The notes beneath the pieces are model-generated. The model searched no databases. It was not told where the DNA came from and saw only the letters and a list, made by a program, of their open reading frames with translations. A program made the position numbers and the translations under genes. A DNA stretch of 17,667 nucleotides, taken from positions 1-17,667 of the forward strand of contig JAYFRC010000022.1 of assembly GCA_034926415.1 (NCBI GenBank). The letters run 5' to 3'. The stretch comes from JAYFRC01 sp034926415 (GTDB lineage Bacteria; Bacillota; Clostridia; Oscillospirales; Oscillospiraceae). Below are positions 6,700-13,587 of the stretch, one piece after another (the first letter of the stretch is position 1; each line of letters opens with the position of its first letter).

Positions 6700-6737
6700 A
6701 AAACATGGGGTGAGCTTGCTCATCCCATGTTTTAATC
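6700..6737 (+). terminator. Hairpin, probable glyA terminator (or rarA leader attenuator)
   Basis: AAAACATGGGGTGAG (6700-6714) pairs with CTCATCCCATGTTTT (6719-6733) with one G-T pair and a short loop. The stem ends in TTTT followed by an AT-rich stretch. The stem is less GC-rich than others in the window. Because a promoter-like TATAAT lies just upstream, it may also sit in the 5' leader of rarA. Confidence 0.7.
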
Positions 6738-6764
6738 TATTTCGCAGGAAAGGCGGCGTGGGAT

Positions 6765-8045
6765 ATGAATGAAGCGATGAGGGAACGGCCTCTCGCGGAC
6801 GAGATACGTCCGCAGACTTTGTCGGAGGTAGTGGGACAGAAGCACCTGCTCGGAGAGGGCGCGATGCTTCGCCGTATAATCGACAGCGGCACGCCGAGCA
6901 ACCTCATATTTTACGGCCCTTCCGGAACAGGGAAGACGACCGTCGCCAACATCATCGCAAAGCAGACGAACAAAACGCTGTACCGCCTGAATGCGACAAC
7001 GGCCGGCATATCCGACGTAAAGGACATAATAGCCGACGTGGATACTATGATGGCTCCCGGCGGGATATTGCTCTATCTCGACGAGATACAATACTTCAAT
7101 AAAAAGCAGCAGCAGACGCTGCTTGAATTCATGGAAAACGGCAAGCTGACGCTTATTGCCTCGACAACGGAGAACCCGTATTTTTACGTTTACAACGCGC
7201 TGCTAAGCCGCTCAACGGTTTTCGAGTTCATGTCTGTTTCGGCGGAGGATATAGTTCCGGCGATCGCGCGCGCGGCTAAGATAATGGGGCAGAAGCTCGG
7301 CGTGAAAGTAAAATTTCAAAAGGGCGTGGCGGAGCAGATATCGCTCGCCTGCGGCGGCGATGTCCGCAAAGCCGTGAACGCTGTTGAGCTTCTGTGCATG
7401 GCGGGAGTTCCCGAAAAGGGAACGCTGACTATAACCGCCTCGGACGCGGAACAGGTGGCGCAGCGCAGTGCCATGCACTACGACCGCGACGGAGACGCGC
7501 ACTATGACCTTTTGTCCGCGCTTCAAAAATCCATACGCGGCAGCGACCCGGACGCGGCGGTCTACTACCTCGCGCGTCTGCTTACCGCGGGCGATATGCT
7601 CTCGCCCTGCCGCCGCCTGCTGGTAATAGCGGCGGAGGACGTGGGGCTGGCGTATCCGCAGGCGATGGCGATAACAAAGGCCTGCGTGGACGCGGCGCGT
7701 GAGATAGGCCTTCCCGAGGCGCGGCTTCCTCTGGCGGAGGCGGCGATAATGCTAGCCACAGCGCCGAAGTCGAACGCCTCGCACAACGCGATAATCGCGG
7801 CCATGGACGACGTGGGCAAGGGCAGGGGCGGAGACATTCCGAGATACCTGAAAAATGTGCACGCCGACAGCGCCGGGGAAAAGAACGTCCCGTCCTATAA
7901 GTATCCGCACAATTATCCGAACCACTATATAAAACAACAGTATCTTCCCGACGAACTTAAGGATGCGAAATACTACGAGTGGGGCAAAAACAAGACTGAG
8001 CAGGCCGCAAAGCGTTATTGGGACGATATCAAGGGGAAAAAGTAA
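6765..8045 (+). CDS. rarA: Replication-associated recombination protein A (RarA/MgsA AAA+ ATPase)
   Basis: 426 aa, ATG 6765. This clamp-loader-like AAA+ protein acts at stalled replication forks. Visible features in order are the family N-terminal PQTLSEVVGQKHLLG (residues 16-30), Walker A GPSGTGKTT (51-59), Walker B LLYLDEIQYF (102-111), sensor-1 region STTENPYF (133-140), then the C-terminal MgsA tetramerisation domain including AYPQAMAITKACVDAA and the end motif YLPDELKDAKYY. One difference from most homologues is that the Walker B tail reads DEIQYFNKKQQQ rather than DEIHRFNKAQQD, so the usual His after DEI is Gln. The upstream AAAGGCGG is a moderate ribosome site. The 3' end overlaps the convergent S1-domain gene by 17 bp with no terminator. 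Confidence 0.95.
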   Translation: MNEAMRERPLADEIRPQTLSEVVGQKHLLGEGAMLRRIIDSGTPSNLIFYGPSGTGKTTVANIIAKQTNKTLYRLNATTAGISDVKDIIADVDTMMAPGGILLYLDEIQYFNKKQQQTLLEFMENGKLTLIASTTENPYFYVYNALLSRSTVFEFMSVSAEDIVPAIARAAKIMGQKLGVKVKFQKGVAEQISLACGGDVRKAVNAVELLCMAGVPEKGTLTITASDAEQVAQRSAMHYDRDGDAHYDLLSALQKSIRGSDPDAAVYYLARLLTAGDMLSPCRRLLVIAAEDVGLAYPQAMAITKACVDAAREIGLPEARLPLAEAAIMLATAPKSNASHNAIIAAMDDVGKGRGGDIPRYLKNVHADSAGEKNVPSYKYPHNYPNHYIKQQYLPDELKDAKYYEWGKNKTEQAAKRYWDDIKGKK

Positions 8046-9015
8046 AGTCCGTCGTCAGCTTTTTATCGCAGTTTTCCGGCGAGTATTCCCAGTGCCCGAC
8101 GCGTCCGTCCGATATAAAATACGACAGCGGAGGGACGCTTTCCGGCGGAAGCTTTTCAAGTATTCTAAGTTTTATTTTCATGCGCGCGGGCGTTATGGAC
8201 TTTATGAACACGGAGACGCGGTCGCCGGTTTTTGCGCCGTCGAAGCAGTCGGCGAGCCCGCAGAGATTCGGCGCGAGCTCGACGAAAACGCCGTAGTCCG
8301 CTGTTGCGCGCACGATTCCACGCACGGTTTCGCCTGCGCAGAATAGGGCGGCGTTCTCGCTCCAGGTGCCGAGAAGCTCGCGCTGCGTGAGCCAAAGCCG
8401 TCGCTTCTCGCGGTCGATATCCGAGACTGCCGCGAATATTTTGTCTCCGCGCGACAACCTCTCCGCGGGGTGGCGGATGCGCGAGACAGATATGCGTTTG
8501 AGCGGAAGCAGCGCGGTTACGCCGCAGCCGACGTCCACGAACGCGCCGAAAGGCGCGAGATGCGTTACCGACGCGGGTATAACGTCGCCTGGGACGAGCG
8601 TTGAAAAAATGAGCTCAAGCGCATCGGACTGAACTGATTTTCTTGAGAGCTCGACGCGGGTGACGCCGTCTTCGATTTTTGCGGATACGGCGCGGAAACA
8701 TACGTATTTTCCGACGCGCGAGAGCACGGAAATCTCCCTTTCCGAGCCGGATATGTCGGGGTGTACGGCCTCGCTTCTCGGTATCAGCGCGTCGAATCCT
8801 CTAAGAGAGACGTGAAGTGCGTGCGAGGTGTCGCAGCGCAGTACGACGGCTTCGAGCGGAAGCTTTTCATCTATCGCGCGATTAATATCGTCTGTGTTTG
8901 CGATGCTTGCGGCGTTGGCCTGAAACGATGTGTTCATGCCTTCCGGAAGGTATTGGTCGCAGCTTTGCATTTCCATCATCCCATCTGTTTTATATTTTGA
9001 TGTCATTTCTATCAT
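8029..9015 (-). CDS. Protein with three S1 RNA-binding domains (ribosomal protein S1-like)
   Basis: Up to 328 aa. The start is uncertain: ATG 9015 is the longest, but it has no ribosome site, lies by a palindrome (9018-9034), and a TATGAT-like -10 overlaps it. Internal ATGs down to 8937 are possible, and the domains start only after about residue 50. Three S1/OB folds are seen. The first is degenerate (about 52-125). The second (about 140-212) is the clearest, with GDVIPASVTHLAPFGAFVDV and LWLTQRELLG at its end. The third (about 225-290) has GETVRGIVRATADYGVFVEL. S1 repeats bind single-stranded RNA. The protein is shorter than a canonical ribosomal S1, so it may be a clostridial S1 variant or a regulator. 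It is divergent from DUF951. Confidence 0.85.
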   Translation of the reverse strand: MIEMTSKYKTDGMMEMQSCDQYLPEGMNTSFQANAASIANTDDINRAIDEKLPLEAVVLRCDTSHALHVSLRGFDALIPRSEAVHPDISGSEREISVLSRVGKYVCFRAVSAKIEDGVTRVELSRKSVQSDALELIFSTLVPGDVIPASVTHLAPFGAFVDVGCGVTALLPLKRISVSRIRHPAERLSRGDKIFAAVSDIDREKRRLWLTQRELLGTWSENAALFCAGETVRGIVRATADYGVFVELAPNLCGLADCFDGAKTGDRVSVFIKSITPARMKIKLRILEKLPPESVPPLSYFISDGRVGHWEYSPENCDKKLTTDFTFSP

Positions 9016-9017
9016 AT

Positions 9018-9034
9018 ATATGCCGATGGCATAT
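9018..9034. promoter_or_regulatory. Palindrome between the divergent S1-domain and DUF951 genes
   Basis: ATATGCC (9018-9024), GAT, GGCATAT (9028-9034) is a perfect 7-bp inverted repeat. It lies in the very short intergenic space between the S1-domain gene (longest start 9015) and DUF951 (9059). It may be an operator for one or both genes or an overlap of promoter elements. Function is unproven. Confidence 0.4.
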
Positions 9035-9058
9035 CCAAATTGAAAGGGAGGCGCAATA

Positions 9059-9262
9059 ATGGAGCTTCATCTTAAAGACAGGGTGGAACTGAAAAAACCT
9101 CACCCGTGCGGCTCGAAAATATGGACGATAGAGCGGGTCGGTATGGATATACGCCTTAAATGCGAGGGCTGCGGCCGCGAGCAGCTGATACCGAGAAGCA
9201 AAGCCGAGAAGGCCATCAAACGGATCATAGAATCCCCTGAGAGGAAGGAAAAGAATGGATAA
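9059..9262 (+). CDS. DUF951 family small protein (zinc-ribbon-like)
   Basis: 67 aa, start ATG 9059 with AAAGGGAGG (9043-9051). The sequence matches DUF951 (PF06107, B. subtilis YyzM type): a start MELHLKDRVELKKPHPCG, then W-x-I-x-R-x-G-x-D, then KCEGCGR, then RSKAEKAIKR. Cys17, Cys35 and Cys38, possibly with His15, could bind a metal. Function is unknown; it may be nucleic acid related, as the family is often near chromosome-partition or tRNA genes. Its stop overlaps the start of the downstream aminotransferase by 8 bases, so the two are translationally coupled. Confidence 0.92.
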   Translation: MELHLKDRVELKKPHPCGSKIWTIERVGMDIRLKCEGCGREQLIPRSKAEKAIKRIIESPERKEKNG

Positions 9263-10313
9263 ATACAGGAGCAAGCGTCTTGAAAACGTTGAACCTTATG
9301 TCCCGGGAGAGCAGCCGAAAGACGGGGTGTTCATCAAGCTGAACACAAACGAAAACCCATATCCGCCGTCGCCTAAGGCGTTCGCGGCCATACGCGCCGC
9401 GGCCTGCGACACGCTCAGACTTTACCCAAAGCCTGAGTACGACGGCCTTCGTGCGGCCATGGCGGAGTTCACCGGACTTGGGGATTCGCAGATATACGCC
9501 GGCAACGGCTCGGACGAGGTTCTGGCTACGGCGTTTCTCGCGTTCTTCGCGCCGGGAAGCAGGATAATTTTTCCTGATATAAGCTACAGCTTTTATCCCG
9601 TCTACGCCGACCTGTTTGGAATAAAATATGACATGATTCCGCTCCGCGCCGACTTCACAATAGACGTCAAGGCGATGACGCGCGAGAGCGGAGGAGTTGT
9701 GATAGCGAATCCGAACGCGCCTACAGGCGTTGCTCTTCCTTTGCCGGATATTGAGTATATAGTGAAAAACAACGCTGAAAGAATTGTTATTGTGGACGAG
9801 GCGTACGTTGACTTCGGCTGCGAGAGCGCCGTGCCGCTCATATACAGATATCCGAACCTGCTTGTCATCCAGACAATGTCTAAATCGCGCAGCTTCGCGG
9901 GTCTTCGCGTGGGATTCGCGATGGGACAAAAGAGCCTTATAGACGCGATGAGCGCGGTAAAAAATTCATTCAACTCTTACACGCTCGACCGCTTGGCTCA
10001 GGCCGGAGCCGAGGCCGCGGTCAGGGACAGGGAGTATTTCGACGAGACGAGAAACAGGATAATCGCGACTCGCGAGCACACGGCTATGGAGCTTCGAAAG
10101 CTCGGCTTTACGGTGCTTCCGTCCTCGGCGAATTTTGTTTTTGCGTCGCATAAGAGCGTCCCGGCGGAGCAAATTTTTGCCGCTCTTCGCGAAAAGGGAA
10201 TACTCGTGCGCCATTTTAACAAACCGAGGATAGATAACTTTCTCCGCATAACCATCGGAACCGACAACGAGATGGATGAGCTTTGCGCGGCGCTGCGGGA
10301 GATAGTGGGATAA
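9255..10313 (+). CDS. hisC: Histidinol-phosphate aminotransferase (class I/II aminotransferase)
   Basis: 352 aa, start ATG 9255, overlapping the DUF951 stop; GAGGAAGGAAAAG (9241-9253) supplies a ribosome site. This PLP enzyme converts imidazole-acetol phosphate and glutamate to histidinol phosphate and 2-oxoglutarate. It shows the HisC N-terminal KLNTNENPYPPSP (28-40), the PLP-phosphate site YAGNGSDEVL (81-90), NPNAPTG (152-158), VDEAYVDF (180-187) with Asp181 and Tyr184, and the Schiff-base Lys210 in TMSKSRSFAGLR. No other his gene is nearby, so the real substrate could be another amino acid (an aromatic aminotransferase or CobD-like role); HisC is the best family call. A very strong terminator follows. 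Confidence 0.9.
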   Translation: MDKYRSKRLENVEPYVPGEQPKDGVFIKLNTNENPYPPSPKAFAAIRAAACDTLRLYPKPEYDGLRAAMAEFTGLGDSQIYAGNGSDEVLATAFLAFFAPGSRIIFPDISYSFYPVYADLFGIKYDMIPLRADFTIDVKAMTRESGGVVIANPNAPTGVALPLPDIEYIVKNNAERIVIVDEAYVDFGCESAVPLIYRYPNLLVIQTMSKSRSFAGLRVGFAMGQKSLIDAMSAVKNSFNSYTLDRLAQAGAEAAVRDREYFDETRNRIIATREHTAMELRKLGFTVLPSSANFVFASHKSVPAEQIFAALREKGILVRHFNKPRIDNFLRITIGTDNEMDELCAALREIVG

Positions 10314-10332
10314 TCGGAATAACGGTATGTTA

Positions 10333-10373
10333 AGACCGCCTTAAAAGCTGTGCTTTTAAGGCGGTCTCTTTTT
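10333..10373 (+). terminator. Intrinsic terminator of the DUF951-hisC operon
   Basis: Perfect 16-bp stem, AGACCGCCTTAAAAGC (10333-10348) with GCTTTTAAGGCGGTCT (10352-10367), loop TGT, followed by CTTTTTT. Confidence 0.93.
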
Positions 10374-10383
10374 GCGACTTTCT

Positions 10384-10406
10384 TTGTCGATGCCGTCGGA
10401 TATACT
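10384..10406 (+). promoter_or_regulatory. Candidate Spo0A box and -10 of the spoIIGA-sigE promoter
   Basis: TTGTCGAT (10384-10391) matches 7 of 8 bases of the Spo0A box TTGTCGAA. TATACT (10401-10406) is a good sigma-A -10, and no consensus -35 lies 17 bases upstream of it. In Bacillus the spoIIG promoter is a Spo0A-activated sigma-A promoter with 0A boxes near a poorly placed -35. The element here is somewhat closer to the -10 than in Bacillus, so exact spacing is uncertain. Confidence 0.55.
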
Positions 10407-10431
10407 TGTACCGCGAACAGGAGTGAGTGGT

Positions 10432-11301
10432 ATGACGGTATACATAGACAGCGTGTTCGTTTTGAATTTTGCCACGGACTATCTGATATTGCTCATAGCC
10501 GCGCGCATGGCCGGCGGAGTCATACACAGAAAGCGTCTCGCGGCTGGCGCGCTTGTCGGCGCTGTTTATGCCGCCGCAGTTTTCCTGCCGGGTTTCGGTT
10601 TTCTGTCCCTTCCCGCGTCTAGGATTGCCGCGCTCGCGGGAATGACGCTCGCAGCCTTTTGGCGCGAGGACGCGCTGGCGCGGAAAATATTGCTTACGGC
10701 CTGCGTGGCGGCGGCGTTCGCGGGAGCGGTGATGGCGCTGGCCGGGATATTTAGAGTGTACGCTTTTGCCGGGAGCGCACTCTACTTTTCGGTGGACTGG
10801 AAAATAATGGCGATTTCCTTCGCGGTGTGCTATGCGGCGCTTAGGTTCGGAGTATGCGCGTCGGCGCGGCTCGCCGGCAGGGGAGGAAAGCTCATGCCGG
10901 TCGAGATAACGGCTTTCGGGAATACGGTAAGTCTCACGGCCCTGTGCGACAGCGGAAACACCCTGACCGATCCCGTGAGCGGGCAAAACGTTCTCGTGGC
11001 CGATGCGGATACAGTGTGCGAGCTCCTGCCGGAGGCCATGCGAAACGCCATGACGCACGAGAGCCTTGCTCACCCGTCGCTCGCGTTGGAAGCGGCGCAT
11101 CTGTTCGGCTACGGCGGGAGGTTTCGGCTGCTGCCGTACAGGAGCGTCGGAGTGGAGGACGGGCTGCTGCTCGTCATGCGTCCGGACGACGTACGCATCG
11201 GCGATACGAATTGCGGCGCGCTTCCGGTGGCGTTCTCGCCGACGGCTATCTCGGGCGGAGTCTACGGCGCGCTCTGGGGCGGAAAGGAGCAGAAGGAATG
11301 A
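10432..11301 (+). CDS. spoIIGA: SpoIIGA, sigma-E processing aspartic peptidase
   Basis: 289 aa from ATG 10432. This start is chosen because AGGAG (10419-10423) sits 8 bases before and because it yields the family start MTVYIDSVFVLNF (compare K-VY-D-VF-x-NF in Bacillus). An earlier in-frame codon at 10372 would run through the terminator and the 0A box. The first ~130 residues form about five transmembrane helices anchoring the protein in the septum. The C-terminal half is a cytoplasmic aspartic protease domain with the catalytic motif CDSGNTLTDP, Asp173 being the nucleophile-activating residue. It cleaves the pro-peptide from sigma-E after a forespore signal. The stop overlaps the sigE start (ATGA), so production of protease and substrate is coupled. 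Confidence 0.95.
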   Translation: MTVYIDSVFVLNFATDYLILLIAARMAGGVIHRKRLAAGALVGAVYAAAVFLPGFGFLSLPASRIAALAGMTLAAFWREDALARKILLTACVAAAFAGAVMALAGIFRVYAFAGSALYFSVDWKIMAISFAVCYAALRFGVCASARLAGRGGKLMPVEITAFGNTVSLTALCDSGNTLTDPVSGQNVLVADADTVCELLPEAMRNAMTHESLAHPSLALEAAHLFGYGGRFRLLPYRSVGVEDGLLLVMRPDDVRIGDTNCGALPVAFSPTAISGGVYGALWGGKEQKE

Positions 11302-11999
11302 TAAATATAGCCGAAATCATCGTCGCGTGGCTGCGGCGTTTTGTGAGCGAGGGCGTGCATTACATATGTGGAAGCGATACGCTTCCGCCGCCGCTGACGC
11401 GCGAGGAGGAAGCAAGATGCATGGAGCGGCTCAGCGCCGGTGACGATTCGGTGCGCGACACTCTCATTGAGCGGAATTTAAGGCTTGTCGTTTATATAGC
11501 GCGGCGTTTTGACAATACGGGCGTCAACATTGAAGACTTGATTTCCATCGGCACGATAGGACTGATAAAGGCTATAAACACCTATCGTCCCGACAAAAAT
11601 ATAAAGCTCGCGACATATGCCTCGCGCTGCATCGAAAACGAGATACTTATGTATCTTCGAAAGAACTCGTCGCAGCGCGCGGAGGTATCTTTCGACGAGC
11701 CGCTGAACACCGACTGGGACGGAAACGAGCTGCTGCTGTCGGATATACTTGGGACCGACGGCGACACGGTCATGCGTCCGATAGAAGCCGACGTTGACAA
11801 AAAACTCCTCGGCGAAGCGATGGAGCGTCTGACAGAGCGCGAGAAGGAAATAATAACCCTGCGCTTTGGGCTCGGCGGAGGTACTGAGCAGACGCAGAAG
11901 GAGGTGGCGGATAAGCTCGGGATTTCGCAGTCCTACATATCGCGGCTCGAAAAAAAAATAATACGCCGATTGAGAAAGGAAATACTGAGAATGAGCTGA
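11298..11999 (+). CDS. sigE: RNA polymerase sporulation sigma factor sigma-E (pro-sigma-E)
   Basis: 233 aa, ATG 11298 overlapping the spoIIGA stop, ribosome site GAAGG (11293-11297, close). Sigma-E directs early mother-cell transcription during sporulation. After an N-terminal pro-sequence of about 20 residues (one amphipathic/hydrophobic helix, IIVAWLRRFV) comes HYICGSDTLPPPL (21-33), the counterpart of YYIGGSEALPPPL in Bacillus around the SpoIIGA cleavage site. Region 2 is almost identical to Bacillus (IERNLRLVVYIARRF 58-71, NIEDLISIGTIGLIKA 77-92, KLATYASRCIENEILMYLR 103-121). Region 4 ends with the helix-turn-helix GISQSYISRLEKK (about 209-221). The pro-sequence is slightly shorter than in B. 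subtilis. Unlike many Firmicutes, sigG does not follow. Confidence 0.97.
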   Translation: MINIAEIIVAWLRRFVSEGVHYICGSDTLPPPLTREEEARCMERLSAGDDSVRDTLIERNLRLVVYIARRFDNTGVNIEDLISIGTIGLIKAINTYRPDKNIKLATYASRCIENEILMYLRKNSSQRAEVSFDEPLNTDWDGNELLLSDILGTDGDTVMRPIEADVDKKLLGEAMERLTEREKEIITLRFGLGGGTEQTQKEVADKLGISQSYISRLEKKIIRRLRKEILRMS

Positions 12000-12065
12000 C
12001 GCAAAACGCGATATTGGCTCTTAACTTACGAAAAAACGAAATGCCCACACAGATCAAGCCAGAAT

Positions 12066-12112
12066 AGCGCAAAAGTCCCGGACGCATGAACGTCCGGGAC
12101 TTTTGCGCTTTG
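12066..12112. terminator. Long hairpin terminator between convergent sigE and MaoC genes
   Basis: AGCGCAAAAGTCCCGGACG (12066-12084) pairs perfectly over 19 bp with CGTCCGGGACTTTTGCGCT (12091-12109), loop CATGAA. The T-run is short and partly inside the stem. Its position between the sigE end (11999) and the convergent end of the MaoC gene (12143) suits a bidirectional terminator. Nothing else is seen in 12000-12142. Confidence 0.8.
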
Positions 12113-12142
12113 AAAGACTTTGGGGGGTAATGAAAAGCGTAT

Positions 12143-12565
12143 TCAGGCCGCCTTTGGAGGAATGACCGTGGCTGTTCCGGTTATGACGACGTCGCCGTCC
12201 TGGTTCGTGCATATGGTGTCTAGCTTTGCAATATTTTTCTCAGGCAGAAATTCGGAGACGGTCACGGTTGCGGTAACGGTGTCGCCTATGCGGACAGGCT
12301 TTGTAAATTTGAGCTCCTGACCGAGGTATATGGTCCCCGGCCCCGGGAGCTTCATGGCGAGCACGGCGGAGATGAAGCCTGCGGAAAGCATGCCGTGTGC
12401 TATGCGGCCTTTGAACATGCCCCGTTCAGCCTCCACGGCGTTGACATGTGCGGGGTTGAAATCTCCGGTTATGCCTGCAAATGAATAGACGTCGTATTCA
12501 GTGACCGTTTTGCTGATGCTTGCGCTCTGTCCAAGCGTAAGACTTCCAATTTTTGATTCCGACAT
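12143..12565 (-). CDS. MaoC-like (R)-specific enoyl-CoA hydratase/dehydratase
   Basis: 140 aa, ATG 12565, directly abutting the stop of the upstream gene (TGAATG) with AAGGAAGGTG as ribosome site inside that gene's end, so it is translationally coupled. It is a single hot-dog fold with the hydratase-2 motif AGITGDFNPAHVN (30-42). Asp35 and His40 match the catalytic Asp/His of PhaJ-type hydratases. FKGRIAHGMLSAGF (51-64) and the C-terminal GDTVTATVTV segment also fit. The enzyme reversibly adds water to trans-2-enoyl-CoA to give (R)-3-hydroxyacyl-CoA. In this context it probably handles the acyl-CoA released by the BKACE. A less likely role is 3-aminoacyl-CoA ammonia lyase, also hot-dog, but the D-x4-H hydratase motif argues for water. 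Confidence 0.9.
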   Translation of the reverse strand: MSESKIGSLTLGQSASISKTVTEYDVYSFAGITGDFNPAHVNAVEAERGMFKGRIAHGMLSAGFISAVLAMKLPGPGTIYLGQELKFTKPVRIGDTVTATVTVSEFLPEKNIAKLDTICTNQDGDVVITGTATVIPPKAA

Positions 12566-13414
12566 TCAGAACACCTTCCTTGTGAGCCCGAGTATCTCTC
12601 TCGCCTCGTCCGGAGTGGCGGCCTCGAGGTTATTGAGCTCGAGAGCCTTCTTCGCACGGACGACAAGCTCGGAGTTGCTTTTCGCGAGCACGCCCTTGTC
12701 CATATAGAGATTATCCTCGAGCCCGACGCGTAGATGTCCGCCCATGGCTATCGTCGCCATCATTATCGGCAGATGTCCCGAGGATATGCCGCATGCCGCC
12801 CAGGTCGAGCCCTCTGGCATTATGCTGCGCAGATGCACGAGGTTTTCCACGGTGCTCGTCATCCCTCCGGCACAGCCGAGGACAAACTGATAGTGACACG
12901 GTGCCTTGAGCACTCCGGTTTTCATGTAATATATCGTATTGTATATCATTCCGGCGTCGAATATTTCTATTTCCGGCTTGACGTTGACCTCCTGATAGGC
13001 GTGTCCCAGCTTTTCAAGGAACGCCGGAGGGTTCATGAATACGGTGCGGTTCTGCCAGTTTAGCGTTCCTGCATCATAGGACGCAAGTTCCGGAAGCAGC
13101 TTGCGGATCGGGTCTATACGCTCGCTGTCGGGCCCGTCAACGTTACCGGAACTCGTTATATTGATACAGACGTCGCAGTCCTTGTGTGCGCGGATAAGAC
13201 CGACAGCCTCTTCGTAGAGTTCCTGACGTATCGATGGCTTGCCATCGGCTTCACGCACATGGACGTGGACGATGGCCGCTCCGGCCTGCCAGCATTCGTA
13301 GGCATCTTTCGCAATTTCCTCGGGTGAATACGGGACGGCGGGGTTCATGTCCTTTGTTGCCCACGACCCGCACAGCGCGGCGGTTATGATTCTCTTATTT
13401 TTAAGATTGCTCAT
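12566..13414 (-). CDS. Beta-keto acid cleavage enzyme (BKACE, DUF849; Kce-like)
   Basis: 282 aa, ATG 13414 with GGAGG (13424-13428 on the plus map). BKACE enzymes are Zn-dependent TIM barrels that condense a 3-keto acid with acetyl-CoA and release acetoacetate plus a new acyl-CoA. Zn ligands His50 and His52 (IVHVHVRE) and Glu233 (VGLEDN) correspond to His46, His48 and Glu230 of the lysine-fermentation enzyme Kce. Arg229 (Kce Arg226) and Asp234 are also present, and NPAVPYSPEEIAKDA (24-38) and ILAKSN-type VLAKSNSELV (242-251) are family-typical. The Glu14 of Kce, which as I recall contacts the substrate amino group, aligns with Trp18 here, so the substrate is probably not 3-keto-5-aminohexanoate. 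It leads a two-gene operon under a sigma-54 promoter. Confidence 0.93.
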   Translation of the reverse strand: MSNLKNKRIITAALCGSWATKDMNPAVPYSPEEIAKDAYECWQAGAAIVHVHVREADGKPSIRQELYEEAVGLIRAHKDCDVCINITSSGNVDGPDSERIDPIRKLLPELASYDAGTLNWQNRTVFMNPPAFLEKLGHAYQEVNVKPEIEIFDAGMIYNTIYYMKTGVLKAPCHYQFVLGCAGGMTSTVENLVHLRSIMPEGSTWAACGISSGHLPIMMATIAMGGHLRVGLEDNLYMDKGVLAKSNSELVVRAKKALELNNLEAATPDEAREILGLTRKVF

Positions 13415-13470
13415 ATTGTTATTCCTCCGTTTTTATCATAGAGTTTGCATTTCGCTGTTTGGCTATTATG

Positions 13471-13488
13471 AAGCAAATACCGTGCCAA
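13471..13488 (-). promoter_or_regulatory. Sigma-54 (-24/-12) promoter of the BKACE-MaoC operon
   Basis: On the minus strand 13488 to 13471 reads TTGGCACGGTATTTGCTT, an almost exact match to the consensus TGGCAC-N5-TTGC with GG and GC separated by exactly 10 bases. The predicted start is near 13461, leaving a leader of about 47 bases to ATG 13414. No competing sigma-A promoter is obvious on this strand. Confidence 0.88.
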
Positions 13489-13539
13489 GGTTATAAACCC
13501 CGTTATAATGCGCTTTTTACTGCGAGGAGCAGAACAGAA

Positions 13540-13562
13540 ATGTTATAAAAAACTACACTTTT
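13540..13562. promoter_or_regulatory. Putative enhancer site A1 of the sigma-54 regulator
   Basis: ATGTTATAAAAAACTACAC (13540-13558) plus TTTT resembles the palindromic site A2 in its left half (ATGTT-TAAAAA) but has a diverged right arm. Its ACTACACTTTT (13552-13562) is repeated exactly at 15081-15091 near the other sigma-54 promoter. Its centre is about 63 bp upstream of the -24 element of the BKACE promoter, a typical enhancer distance. Confidence 0.6.
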
Positions 13563-13568
13563 AGAATT

Positions 13569-13587
13569 ATGTTGTAAAAAGCAACAT
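13569..13587. promoter_or_regulatory. Putative enhancer/operator site A2, 19-bp palindrome
   Basis: ATGTTGTAAAAAGCAACAT consists of perfect 6-bp arms (ATGTTG / CAACAT) with a 7-base spacer. A site with the same spacing occurs at 15109-15127. It overlaps the -35 hexamer TTGTAA (13572-13577) of the regulator's promoter, so binding would also repress the regulator gene. Confidence 0.65.

Noticed and set aside
9225..9929. 234-codon minus-strand frame opposite hisC
   Set aside because: Shadow of a convincing aminotransferase gene, with no ribosome site.
10330..11100. 256-codon minus-strand frame opposite spoIIGA
   Set aside because: Arg/His-rich shadow, overlapping the hisC terminator; spoIIGA is unambiguous.
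12000..12142. sigG following sigE as in many Firmicutes
   Set aside because: Only a 19-bp stem terminator is present, followed by a convergent gene.
12143..13414. Lysine fermentation genes kce and kal
   Set aside because: The BKACE lacks the amino-binding Glu of Kce. The hot-dog protein has the hydratase Asp35/His40 motif, and kamA, kamDE and kdd are absent from the window.
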